NCBI RefSeq assembly: GCF_001027925.1
Contig: NZ_LECT01000025.1
Span: 62,001 to 126,000 of the forward strand
Reading direction: 5' to 3'
DNA: 64,000 nucleotides
Origin: Rhodopirellula islandica
GTDB lineage: Bacteria > Planctomycetota > Planctomycetia > Pirellulales > Pirellulaceae
The notes under the pieces were generated by a model, which saw only the letters and a program-made list of their open reading frames with translations, was not told where the DNA came from and searched no databases. Shown one piece after another: positions 26,051 through 34,655 of this stretch. The translations under genes were made by a program, and so were the position numbers. Position 1 is the stretch's first letter. Each line of letters begins with the position of its first letter.

Positions 26051-27117
26051 CAGGCGGCCCGTCGTTTACGAGGAGCCTTGGCCGTGCCTGCGTTTTCAAG
26101 TCCTTCGGCGGAAATGCAATCGATCACTCGTTGGCAGAGTTTGTCGATTTCGCCGAGGTAGCCATCCGATTTGGCCCCGAAGTACATGTAAGCCAAGTAC
26201 GCAGGAATCGCGACGCTGAGTCCGCCGGCGGTGGTCATGAGCGCGGTACTGATTCCCGAGGCCAGCAAATCGCTTTCGCCCGCACTGGGGTCAGCAATGG
26301 TTTCGAAGGCTTGGATCATTCCCAGGACGGTGCCGAGCAATCCGATCAGCGGTGTCACGTTGCTGATCGCATGAAAGACTCGCAGGAAACGACGCAGTGA
26401 ATCGCCCACGCGATCGCCCGCATCGATCACAGCTTGTTCGATTTCCATCATCGGTCGGCCCCATCGACGGACCGCGGCATGAAAGACTTCTGCCACCGGG
26501 CAATCGAATTCGTCACAGATCGAAGTGGCTTCTTCATAGCTGAGTTGGCCGTCTTCGACGCATTCGGTGAATCGACGAACGAATGGTTTGGGGATCACGC
26601 GACTGCGACGCAGTGCGATCATGCGTTCCATCGACAGACCCAAGACAATCAGTGAGCAGACCGCCAATGGGATCATCAGCATGCCGCCTTCAGCGATCTT
26701 GCTGATGAATGCGGGTGGTTCCCAACTGGCTTCGGATCCATCGGCAGCTTCGCCTTCTCCCGCAAGTTGATCCGTCGCGGGGGCTTCTGGGATCGACATG
26801 CCACCCGCGTTGCCGCCGGGGGTGTTCGATGCGATTTGGGCGACCGGTTGGGAGGCACCAAATTGCCCCCCGCCAAAGGAGTTTTGAGTTCCGCCGGAGT
26901 TGTACGGGGTGTTGTAGTTGTTGCCGAACCCGTTGTTGCTTCGCGGTTGGTTGAAACCTTGGTTGCCGTAGTTTTGAGCGATGACGGCGCCATGCCAGTT
27001 CGACCAAATCGACAACCCAATCGTCAGCACGACGACCGGTAAAAATCGCGACGCGACCGCGAGCGTTGGACGCACCCGGTTGGCGTTGGGACGAGTCTCG
27101 TTTCGATGTGAATTCAT
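26050..27117 (-). CDS. exbB: MotA/TolQ/ExbB-family proton channel protein with a long exported N-terminus
   Basis: 355 residues. The C-terminal 220 are ExbB-like: helix MLMIPLAVCSLIVLGLSMER, a cytoplasmic domain, then NVTPLIGLLGTVLGMIQAFE and TAGGLSVAIPAYLAYMYFGA as helices two and three. Unusually, the protein begins with a signal-peptide-like segment (about 24-46) and an Asn/Gly/Gln-rich stretch (about 48-100; NQPRSNNGFGNNYNTPY) before the first channel helix, about 130 residues longer than E. coli ExbB at that end. Similar extended ExbB proteins are common in planctomycetes. Its start overlaps the TPR gene stop (ATGA). Confidence 0.92.
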   Translation of the reverse strand: MNSHRNETRPNANRVRPTLAVASRFLPVVVLTIGLSIWSNWHGAVIAQNYGNQGFNQPRSNNGFGNNYNTPYNSGGTQNSFGGGQFGASQPVAQIASNTPGGNAGGMSIPEAPATDQLAGEGEAADGSEASWEPPAFISKIAEGGMLMIPLAVCSLIVLGLSMERMIALRRSRVIPKPFVRRFTECVEDGQLSYEEATSICDEFDCPVAEVFHAAVRRWGRPMMEIEQAVIDAGDRVGDSLRRFLRVFHAISNVTPLIGLLGTVLGMIQAFETIADPSAGESDLLASGISTALMTTAGGLSVAIPAYLAYMYFGAKSDGYLGEIDKLCQRVIDCISAEGLENAGTAKAPRKRRAA

Positions 27118-29078
27118 CGTCGAAGTGGGGATTCAGAGGAGGCGTCCGGTGACAACGCGGCCAATCGGCGGCGGGCTCCGGTCGCATGTTGGCTGTTCGC
27201 AAAGCGACGCACCAAAGTGGAATAGCAGACGGCGGCTTCGCGTGTCCGCCCCAATTGTTCAAAGGATTTGCCGGCTTGCACCAGGGCCGCGGCGGTCCAT
27301 TGGCCTTCGCCACCGATGCCTTCGACCAATCGGTAGGCATCGATCGCTTCGCCAAAACGTTCTTGCATGTAGTAGGTTTCGCCAATCATCCATTGAGCTC
27401 GGCCGCGAGCGTCTTCGTCGGCTGACCCGAGTCTCACGACGCTTTCGAGCAGCGAACGCCCGCGGTCAAAATTCAATTGGCGAATTTCCACGTCAGCGGC
27501 CAGCAAGTTCACCAAGGCCGACTGAGGCGAGGTGGGGGAGATGGCTGCACGAGCGGCGGCGAGTCGCTGGGCGGCTTCGGTGATCGACCCGGATGAGGAG
27601 GCGGTTTCGGCCAGGCGAAGCAGGGTGGGGAAGTCCTCCGCCCCACCTTCGTCGACGATGCGTTGCCACCATTTCAGCGACGACTTGGCATCGCCGGTTT
27701 GCAACAGGGCTTCTGCGAAGAGACGTTCGACGTGCAAGTTGCGTCCGCGAAGTTGGGACGTTTGTTCGTTTCCATCCAAGTACGCTTCTTCGTCTTTGGC
27801 GGCCATCGCGAGAATGGACCAGTTCGAGCTTCGGCCCGCCCAGCGGCAAGCCGATTCGCGAACACCGGCCGTGATGACGGCTTCGGCGTCTTGGTCCGAT
27901 TGCGGGCTGCTGGCGGCGACGGGTGAGATCCAACGCACTGCGATTCGTTGCGCGGCTGCATCTTGGTCGTTGCGAGTCAGGTGTTCGAGGATCGCGGCGG
28001 TCGTGTCGCCCGATTCGTCGCGGGTCGCGATCGCATTGGCAAACGCTTGCTCCGCATCGGCGTGCACTTGTTCGGCGGACACCAACAACCCAATGGCGGA
28101 AGGTTTCAGCATCGATGTGAATTGGGGCGAGGCAACGAGTCGATCAGCGTGCTGGATCAAATGCTCTGCCAGTGGACCGTCGCACGGTTCCAGTGGATGG
28201 TTGTTGCAGTGCGAGACAATGGCTTGCAGGCAGGCCCCCGAATCCGGATGTTGAGAGAGCAATTGCTGCAGTGTTTGATCCGCTGCGTCGGATTTTCCGG
28301 TCCGAAATTGACAGGACATCTTCATCAGCAACGCGGATGGCACATCCGCGTGGTCCGCATGGTGCTGCAAGAACTGGTCGATGGCAGTCAAGGCAGCCAG
28401 GTCGTCTTCGCCCGACATGGCGGTGCACCAAGCCAGTCCCAATCGGGCGGTGGCCAGTTGAGGGCTGTCGCCGCTTTCGATGACCATTTGATAGGTCGAT
28501 TGTGCTTGGTCGAGATGGCCTTCGTCCAGCAATCCCGAGGCGACGGTCATGCAGGTCCCCGTCCATTCCGGGGTGGTCACGCCGAACTGGTGGACTTCGT
28601 TGAGCCAGCGGTGTGCGTCCATGTGCCGGCTGGAACGAGACAGGCCGTTGGCGGCGCTCAGCAACAAATTGGCGGCTTGATCCGCGGTCAGCGCATCAGG
28701 GTCGTTTTCTTTCAGACGCATCACGGCGTAGGCGGCCATGTCGTGCACGTCCGCTGCACTTTCGACTTGGTTGCCGGTGGCGTCCAAGCGGCGAGCCAAT
28801 TGAACCAACGCGGCGATGGATCGAATCGAGGAACTCTCGTTGGCGGCGATGGTGCGCGCCGTGGAAAGCGCTTCTTCCCAATCGGCACCGTGCGTTTGTT
28901 GCAAAAGCAGGCCTGTGGCGGAGGCCAGTTTGGACTCATCAGCGAGGGCGAACGAGGGCACCAACAACGCGCTCAAGATCACCAACGCACCCAGCCGTTT
29001 CCAGCGAGACGCCCTTGGAAAGGGACGTGACGTGTTTCGGAGGAAGAGAAGGTTCGACTGATTGTGAGTCACAGTCAT
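27114..29078 (-). CDS. Exported TPR-repeat protein of the ExbBD operon
   Basis: 654 residues from the ATG at 29078. The longest frame starts 134 codons earlier, but only this ATG precedes the signal peptide (RLGALVILSALLVPSFALAD). The mature protein is all-helical with degenerate tetratricopeptide repeats; the clearest are near the C-terminus (GRAQWMIGETYYMQERFGEA and ALVQAGKSFEQLGRTREAAV). It resembles periplasmic TPR partners such as YbgF/CpoB of the Tol system, though it is much longer. It is the first gene of the operon and overlaps exbB by four bases, so a role as scaffold or cargo receptor for that machine is likely but unproven. Confidence 0.85.
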   Translation of the reverse strand: MTVTHNQSNLLFLRNTSRPFPRASRWKRLGALVILSALLVPSFALADESKLASATGLLLQQTHGADWEEALSTARTIAANESSSIRSIAALVQLARRLDATGNQVESAADVHDMAAYAVMRLKENDPDALTADQAANLLLSAANGLSRSSRHMDAHRWLNEVHQFGVTTPEWTGTCMTVASGLLDEGHLDQAQSTYQMVIESGDSPQLATARLGLAWCTAMSGEDDLAALTAIDQFLQHHADHADVPSALLMKMSCQFRTGKSDAADQTLQQLLSQHPDSGACLQAIVSHCNNHPLEPCDGPLAEHLIQHADRLVASPQFTSMLKPSAIGLLVSAEQVHADAEQAFANAIATRDESGDTTAAILEHLTRNDQDAAAQRIAVRWISPVAASSPQSDQDAEAVITAGVRESACRWAGRSSNWSILAMAAKDEEAYLDGNEQTSQLRGRNLHVERLFAEALLQTGDAKSSLKWWQRIVDEGGAEDFPTLLRLAETASSSGSITEAAQRLAAARAAISPTSPQSALVNLLAADVEIRQLNFDRGRSLLESVVRLGSADEDARGRAQWMIGETYYMQERFGEAIDAYRLVEGIGGEGQWTAAALVQAGKSFEQLGRTREAAVCYSTLVRRFANSQHATGARRRLAALSPDASSESPLRR

Positions 29079-29194
29079 GGCTGAATCGAAAGATCGAGAG
29101 GAGGGATTCAGAGAGCCGTCTTGGATGAAGATCGGGCGAGGCTCCAGAAGTCCGGTGACTTTGGAGACTCGCCCGTTCAGAGATTCTGCTTCGT

Positions 29195-30355
29195 TCAAGC
29201 CGCGGCGCGGTTGGCTTGTTGGAAGTACGACGCCACCGACTCGACAACGCGAATTTGTTCCGCTTCGGTCAACGATGGGAAGATCGGCAGGTTCAGCACT
29301 TCCGCGCTGGCCGCTTCGGTGTGTTTCAATCCGTCGTGGCGGAAAGGGACGTCTTGGAAGCATTCTTGGTGATGCATCGGCACCGGATAGTAGATCTCGG
29401 ATCCGATACTGCGCTCCGATAAATGAGCTCGCAAAGCATCTCGACGGCCGCCGGGAACTCGCAGGGTGTACTGGTTCCAAACGTGGCGAGCGTGGGGGTC
29501 GTGGTAGGGCGTGACCAACTGGTCATCGCTCACCAAACCGGCTTCCGTTAGCAAACGGGTGTAGCGATTGGCGTTGATTGTGCGGGCTTCCACGGCGGCA
29601 TCGAGATGACGCAGTTTGACGCGAAGGACGGCGGCTTGGAACGTGTCCAAGCGGCTGTTGATGCCGACGACTTGGTGGTAATAACGCGGACGCATGCCGT
29701 GACCTGCGAACAATCGCAGACGATCGGCAAACCCGGCGTCCGTTGCGGTCAGAATTCCGCCGTCACCCATCCCGCCAAGGTTTTTGGTGGGGTAGAAGCT
29801 GAAGCAACCAACGGTCCCCCAGTTGCCGGCAGGCCGGTCCTTGTAGGCGGCACCGATGGCTTGAGCGGCATCTTCCACGACGGGAATCTTGTGCTCGGCC
29901 GCGATTTCGCAGATCCGATCGATTTGGGCACACTGACCGAACAAGTGAACCGGAATAATCGCGGCTGTTTTTTCGGTGATCAACGACGCGATTGATTCTG
30001 GATCGACGTTGTAGGTATCGGGTAGAATGTCAGCAAAGACCGGCGTCGCACCCAGTCGGGTGATGCAGCTGACCGACGCGAAAAACGTGAAGCTGGGCAC
30101 GATGACTTCGTCGCCCGGTTGAATGTCCAGGGCCATCAACGCCAGCAATAAAGCGTCGCTTCCGGAGGCACATCCGACCGCGTTGGGCGTTTGAGTGTAA
30201 GCTGCCACTTCGTTTTCCAACTCGGTGACATCCGGGCCAAACAGGAAACGGCCGCTGTCGAGCACTTCGGTCAACGCTTCGAGAAACTCGTCGCGGAGCG
30301 GGGCGTTGTCGCGATTGACATCCAGCAGAGGGACGCCGGGGGTACCAGCAGTCAT
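29195..30355 (-). CDS. DegT/DnrJ/EryC1/StrS-family sugar aminotransferase
   Basis: 386 residues from the ATG at 30355. It is a PLP enzyme of the sugar aminotransferase family: VPLLDVNRDNAPLRDEF at the start, GCASGSDALLLALMALDIQP, GDEVIVPSFTFFAS, VVEDAAQAIGA with the PLP-ring Asp, and the Schiff-base Lys in FYPTKNLGGMGDGG. Such enzymes transfer an amino group to a 3- or 4-keto nucleotide sugar for lipopolysaccharide, glycan or secondary products. No other sugar-nucleotide gene is adjacent, so the substrate is unknown. It lies 117 bases upstream of the TPR operon on the same strand and might be co-transcribed. Confidence 0.92.
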   Translation of the reverse strand: MTAGTPGVPLLDVNRDNAPLRDEFLEALTEVLDSGRFLFGPDVTELENEVAAYTQTPNAVGCASGSDALLLALMALDIQPGDEVIVPSFTFFASVSCITRLGATPVFADILPDTYNVDPESIASLITEKTAAIIPVHLFGQCAQIDRICEIAAEHKIPVVEDAAQAIGAAYKDRPAGNWGTVGCFSFYPTKNLGGMGDGGILTATDAGFADRLRLFAGHGMRPRYYHQVVGINSRLDTFQAAVLRVKLRHLDAAVEARTINANRYTRLLTEAGLVSDDQLVTPYHDPHARHVWNQYTLRVPGGRRDALRAHLSERSIGSEIYYPVPMHHQECFQDVPFRHDGLKHTEAASAEVLNLPIFPSLTEAEQIRVVESVASYFQQANRAAA

Positions 30356-30530
30356 GGCGAGACTCTTCCGTGAAATTGATGCGGGATAGTCGAAAGTCCA
30401 TTTTCGACCGTGTCGACGCACTGACGCGTTGAAACACTTCTGCTTCAATACGGTGCTCCCACATCAAACGTCAAGACCGACCCACCGACGACGCACTCCA
30501 AGAATCTCCCCACAATTTCACGAAAACCAC

Positions 30531-31442
30531 ATGGCGAAGAACAAAAAAGCCAGAATCCCACACAAATTTCTGCCCTGGATAACAATCCGGAAACAATACA
30601 GTTTGACGCACGCCGAGGTCCAAATGGCTCGGGAATTGGGGCTGGAACCACGCCGATTTCCTAGCTACTCGAATATCAAGGACCAGCCTTGGAAAAAGCC
30701 CCTGAAGGAATTCATCGCCGAGTTGTATTTGAAGCAAACCGGCCGGGAGCAACCTGAAACGGTGCATTCGATGGAGGACTTGGCCGCTCAGCATGTCGCG
30801 CGTCGATTGGCCAAAAAACAAGAGAAACAAGAGCGATTGGCCGCGGAAAAGTTCGCGGGCGACGATTCCGAATCGGTTTGGCCGAGCTCGGAACCCGAAG
30901 CAACCATTCAGGCCGCAGGCGAGCCGGGTCCGGCTCCCGTGGCCGAAACCAACCCCGATCCGGTGGGCGAACCGGTTGCCGAAGTTTCACCTTGGGAGGC
31001 GAAGCCAGAGCTTTCTGTGTTCGATCCTGAGTCGGAAGCAGTATCCGAGCCCGAGGCGCCCGTCGTGGAAGCGGCGACCCCTGAAGCTGAGCGAGAAGCT
31101 CAACCGGTCGCTGAAGTGCCGGTTGCTGAAGTGCCGGTTGCTGAAGTGCCGGTTGCTGAAGTGCCGGCAGATGTGCTTCCAGCCGCCCCGGAACCGCCGG
31201 CCGTGCCGGAACCCGCATCCGTGCCGGAACCCGCATCCGAGCCGGCACCTGCAGTCGAGCCCGAACCAGCCGCTGAGCCTGAATCCGCAATCGAGCCCGA
31301 GTCGCCCGCTGCACCCGCACCGGCGGAGGAAGTCCCTGCGGCTCCACTCAGCCCTTGGGAGGCCGCGCGAGCCCGAATGAAAGCCAAATCGGCGGCGAAA
31401 CCCAGCGATCCGGATTTGACATCGGGCCCCCCCACGACTTAG
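30531..31442 (+). CDS. Protein with a basic N-terminal domain and a Pro/Glu/Val repeat tail
   Basis: 303 residues from the ATG at 30531. The first 115 or so are basic and helical (IPHKFLPWITIRKQYSLTHA, then EVQMARELGLEPRRFPSY) and end in KKQEKQERLAAEKF; this part looks like a conserved cytoplasmic domain that I cannot name. The tail is low-complexity and acidic, with four tandem 15-base units (31110-31169) giving P-V-A-E-V repeats and two 18-base units (31203-31238) giving V-P-E-P-A-S. There is no signal peptide or membrane helix. The nucleotide identity of the units shows recent slippage. Confidence 0.7.
   Translation: MAKNKKARIPHKFLPWITIRKQYSLTHAEVQMARELGLEPRRFPSYSNIKDQPWKKPLKEFIAELYLKQTGREQPETVHSMEDLAAQHVARRLAKKQEKQERLAAEKFAGDDSESVWPSSEPEATIQAAGEPGPAPVAETNPDPVGEPVAEVSPWEAKPELSVFDPESEAVSEPEAPVVEAATPEAEREAQPVAEVPVAEVPVAEVPVAEVPADVLPAAPEPPAVPEPASVPEPASEPAPAVEPEPAAEPESAIEPESPAAPAPAEEVPAAPLSPWEAARARMKAKSAAKPSDPDLTSGPPTT
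31110..31169 (+). repeat. Four 15-bp tandem repeats inside a gene
   Basis: GCTGAAGTGCCGGTT is repeated at 31110, 31125, 31140 and 31155, the last unit ending GCA. Each unit encodes A-E-V-P-V. The copies are nearly identical, so the number may vary between strains. Confidence 0.9.
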
Positions 31443-31526
31443 CTTGAACGTTCGCAAACTGCGTCCATTCGCCGCTCGACGATTTTCGGCGGCGATCCGT
31501 TTCCTTTGATTGGAAAGAGTCAAACG

Positions 31527-31994
31527 ATGGCTAAACGTTGGATCTCAGCTCTGGCTGTCCTGTTGGTCGCCGCCACCACCGTGGTCGCCGCCGATGTTGC
31601 CGAGAAAGCGGTGGACCTGAAAGACGTCAAATGCGTCGTCGCACCTCGCGACGCCCAGGCCAGCAAATCGGCGGAGTACAAAGAAGGCAAGGTGTTCTTC
31701 TGTTGCAACGGCTGTGCAGGCAAGTTCGCCAAGACGCCCGAGACGTTTTCAACTCAGGCCAACCGTCAACTGGTGCAAACCAAGCAGTACGAACAGAAAG
31801 CCTGCCCCTTCAGTGGCGGCGACCTGAACGCCGAAACACTCATCACGGTTGACGGTGCCAAAGTCGCTTTCTGCTGCAACAATTGCAAAGGCAAAGTCGA
31901 AAGCACCGAAGACAAGAAGCAAGCTGAGTTGGTTTTCAACGACAAAGCGTTCAGCAAAGGTTTCCAAAAGAAAGCCGAAAAGACCGACGATTGA
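31527..31994 (+). CDS. Small secreted protein with two Cys-cluster (TRASH/YHS-like) motifs
   Basis: 155 residues from the ATG at 31527, with a signal peptide (WISALAVLLVAATTVVAAD). Two half-domains each end in a Cys cluster: KVFFCCNGCAGKFAKTPETF and KVAFCCNNCKGKVESTEDKK, each preceded by a lone Cys about 35-40 residues earlier (VKCVVAPRD and KACPFSGGD). This C...CCxxC arrangement resembles TRASH or YHS metal-binding domains. Binding of a soft metal such as copper or zinc in the periplasm is inferred, not shown. A strong terminator follows at 32022. Confidence 0.78.
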   Translation: MAKRWISALAVLLVAATTVVAADVAEKAVDLKDVKCVVAPRDAQASKSAEYKEGKVFFCCNGCAGKFAKTPETFSTQANRQLVQTKQYEQKACPFSGGDLNAETLITVDGAKVAFCCNNCKGKVESTEDKKQAELVFNDKAFSKGFQKKAEKTDD

Positions 31995-32021
31995 TACAAC
32001 GTCGCATCAATCCAAACAACG

Positions 32022-32053
32022 AAACCCAGTTGGAATTCCCAACTGGGTTTTTT
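32022..32053 (+). terminator. Strong intrinsic terminator
   Basis: A 12-bp perfect stem AAACCCAGTTGG (32022-32033) / CCAACTGGGTTT (32039-32050) with a five-base loop, ending in a run of T to 32053. It terminates the small Cys-cluster gene 27 bases after its stop. Confidence 0.9.
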
Positions 32054-32932
32054 CGTAGCGACGGTTCTTTCCTGTCACCTGCTCCGCAAATGCGGTTTCG
32101 CCGACTGATCCGAATCGCGAGAGAGGGTGCGTGTATTGGCGGATTCAACATGTTGGAAGATTGAAGTTGAGTTCTGGACAACGGGTGAGTCTCAGCGTTC
32201 CCGCGTCTCACCGCCTCTGCGTCAAAACCAAATCGCCTCCGCGCCGTCCCTCTGGACCCGCCCGCATTCCCCGCCAACCGTTGAGGGTGCCGGGAGCATA
32301 CGCCCACCTTCGAGGCTTCATGCCTTCGGCAAAGGCTGACCTTGGGGTGAAACCCCAAGGCTTTCGGCTGCCGTCGCTCCGTGACTGGTTGTGCGTGTTG
32401 GGGTGGGAGCCAACAACCGCGGAGCGGCGGCAGACGTGAATCTTCAGAAGGTGCCTGGCACCTTTCGGAGCTGTGGGAACTCCCGAGAGCCTGGACTGCG
32501 GTCGCTGCTGCGCGTTGCCGGTTGACAGCAGGACGCCCACCTTTGAAAGACGCACCCGTCGCAGATGCGCCACAAGCCCAACGGGCGGATCCTACTCTAG
32601 CCCAGGGCAACGCCTGGGCTGATAAAAATGTTGGCAGGATGGTAAGTGTGCGAACCGAATGCAACTCATTGAAAAAGTTAAATTGACAATTGAAAAATGC
32701 AAATTGATGCGATTTTATCCACGCATTCCGGCATTTTACAATTGTCAATTTGCACTTTAACTTTTTCAATAGCGACAAACGCCGTATGAATACCATTCGT
32801 CGGAAACCGCCCAAACCGCCTGGTTGATTTCATCTTCATCAGCCCAGGGCAACGCCCTGGTTTTATGCCGCCTTCTGCAAGCTGCAGGGAAGTCGCGATC
32901 AAGGCGTGGATTCGGCAGGGATGCCGGTTCGG
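32054..32932. other. Intergenic, repeat-rich, no gene seen
   Basis: About 880 bases with no supported frame. It holds short dispersed elements (CCAAGGCTTTCGGCTGCCG near 32355 and AGCCCAGGGCAACGCC near 32599 and 32844) and the AT-rich inverted repeat at 32668-32770. The protein-like frames across it have no starts or family resemblance. Confidence 0.55.
32668..32770. repeat. AT-rich inverted repeat
   Basis: The left arm ATTGAAAAAGTTAAA (32668-32682) is the reverse complement of TTTAACTTTTTCAAT (32756-32770), and TTGACAATTG is mirrored by CAATTGTCAA inside. Related AT-rich sequence appears at 42411-42455 and 42819-42857. The base composition is far below that of the surroundings. Confidence 0.8.
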
Positions 32933-34297
32933 TTAGCGCGTGGGCTTCACGGCATCCTTCGGCAACCATTTCGCCAGCTCGTCCTTGACGATTTGGAGCT
33001 CCGGTTTGCCAGCCAAATTCTCGTACTCGTACGGGTCGTTTTGGCTGTCGTACAGTTCCTCGTCCCCGTTGGCGTATCGGATGTAGCGATACCGTTCGCT
33101 TCGCACCGCGTGATTCTCGTACCCGTGCGTCGTGATCGCGGGAACATTCCACTCGGAGGTCGGGTTCTCCAGCAACGATGTGATCTCACGACCTTCCACG
33201 TGATCCGGGATGGGAAGGCCTGCCAATTGGCACAGCGTTGGATAGACCGACATCAAATCGACGGTTCGTTCGCAAAGCGTTCCGGGAGACGTCATTCCAG
33301 GCACGACCCAGATCATCGGGGTTCGCGTTGGTTCTTCCCACAGAGCGAACTTGCGCCAGTGTTGTTTTTCGCCGAGCGACCAACCGTGGTCGGTCCACAG
33401 GACCAGGATCGTGTTGTCCTTTTGCGGGCTGCTTTCATACGCATCAAGCAACCGGCCTAGGTTCATGTCGGTGTAGGCACAGGTCGCAAGGTAGGACTGG
33501 ATCGCAGCCTTCCAGCGGCCAGATTCCAAGAATTTCTTATGGTCTTTGTCGGCACCAGCCATCCGCAGACCGGCTGGGGGCAAATCATCCAGGTCGTTTT
33601 CGCGGTGGGGCGGCAGCTGAATCGAATCCAGAGGAAACGCGTCGTAGTACTTTCTGGGAGCAACAAAGGGTAAATGGGGTTTGTACAAACCGCAGGCGAT
33701 GAAGAATGGTTGGTCGGATCCCTCATTCAATCGATCAATGCAATAGTTCGTGGTGTGCCAATCGATCAGGTCCTCATCCTGCAGGTCGGGATGGACTTTG
33801 TCATTGTGAAATCCATCCATCTTTTGAACACCGGGACCGTTCGAAGACAAACCTTTTTTGGACATGTAAGCGGTCCATTCGGAGGGATGGTAGTCCATCG
33901 AATGATAAATCTTACCCGCACCAAAAACGTTGTATCCCGCTTTCAGGAATTGAGCGGACAGGCCATCGCCCGCGGGTTGGTACGTCTTCCACTGGTCGCC
34001 ATTCTTGTAGCAACCGGTTGTCCAAGGGCGACGCCCACCCATCAACGCACATCGAGATGGTTCACAAGCGGGAACGGCACAGTAGGCGTTGGTGAACGCC
34101 ACGCCCATCTTGGCCAGTCGATCAAAGTTGGGCGTTTGAGCTTGAGGATTCCGCCCCATGAACGTCAACCAATGATTGAGGTCATCGACGGCGACCATCA
34201 AGACATTGGGGGGCTTCTTCGTCTCGTTCTGGGCAGAGACGGCGCTGCTTGCTTGCCAAACAAGCAGAAAAACCAGAGTTGGAAGGACACGAGACAT
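32933..34297 (-). CDS. Exported sulfatase, iduronate-2-sulfatase-like
   Basis: 454 residues from the ATG at 34297, with a signal peptide (MSRVLPTLVFLLVWQASSAV). The formylglycine motif is C-E-P-S-R in AYCAVPACEPSRCALMGG, so Cys would be oxidised to formylglycine in the active site. Metal ligands are in place: VAVDDLNHW at the N-terminus and LWTDHGWSLGEKQHW later (Asp-His). The best family match by eye is iduronate-2-sulfatase (group S1). Planctomycetes use many such enzymes on sulfated algal polysaccharides. It acts in the periplasm or outside. No glycoside hydrolase is adjacent. Confidence 0.92.
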   Translation of the reverse strand: MSRVLPTLVFLLVWQASSAVSAQNETKKPPNVLMVAVDDLNHWLTFMGRNPQAQTPNFDRLAKMGVAFTNAYCAVPACEPSRCALMGGRRPWTTGCYKNGDQWKTYQPAGDGLSAQFLKAGYNVFGAGKIYHSMDYHPSEWTAYMSKKGLSSNGPGVQKMDGFHNDKVHPDLQDEDLIDWHTTNYCIDRLNEGSDQPFFIACGLYKPHLPFVAPRKYYDAFPLDSIQLPPHRENDLDDLPPAGLRMAGADKDHKKFLESGRWKAAIQSYLATCAYTDMNLGRLLDAYESSPQKDNTILVLWTDHGWSLGEKQHWRKFALWEEPTRTPMIWVVPGMTSPGTLCERTVDLMSVYPTLCQLAGLPIPDHVEGREITSLLENPTSEWNVPAITTHGYENHAVRSERYRYIRYANGDEELYDSQNDPYEYENLAGKPELQIVKDELAKWLPKDAVKPTR

Positions 34298-34655
34298 TGG
34301 AAGACCTCTCCTCGGATGGGGATTTTGACGGGTGGAATGTGATCCCGGAAGTCGTCGGTTTGATGAGTGACTCATATGAGCGTGCTCGTCTACGTAGGCC
34401 GGATGAAGGAGGCTTTGCGACGCCCATCCGGCAATGACTTGCCTGGCAACGCCCGCTCATCTGCCGGAGCAGCGCCGAAGCGGCTTGATCCGGCCTACTT
34501 GGGAAATCGATCCCTCGTGAAATCGATTTCCTAAGGAAAGCCTCGCAAATACGACGTCTGTTGACTCTCTGTTTTCAGCGGCTCAGCAAAAGCCGCCCTG
34601 GGAGGAACCGAAAGGCTCGCGCCCTTCCGCGACCTCATTCGTTGTTCAAGCGACG
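34298..34655. other. Intergenic with an inverted repeat, no gene
   Basis: About 360 bases. GTAGGCCGGAT (34394-34404) and ATCCGGCCTAC (34488-34498) form an 11-bp inverted repeat 83 bases apart, and a related GTAGGCCGGA occurs near 2321. GGCTCGCGCCCTTCCGC near 34612 is a fragment of the palindromic element seen at 52631-52710. Confidence 0.55.

Noticed and set aside
27948-29030. A 360-residue plus-strand frame opposite the TPR gene
   Set aside because: Antisense shadow with no motif; the TPR protein has a signal peptide and repeats.
31110-31238. Possible CRISPR or VNTR array
   Set aside because: The units are 15 and 18 bases, directly abutting and in frame inside a coding sequence with no spacers, so this is a coding tandem repeat.
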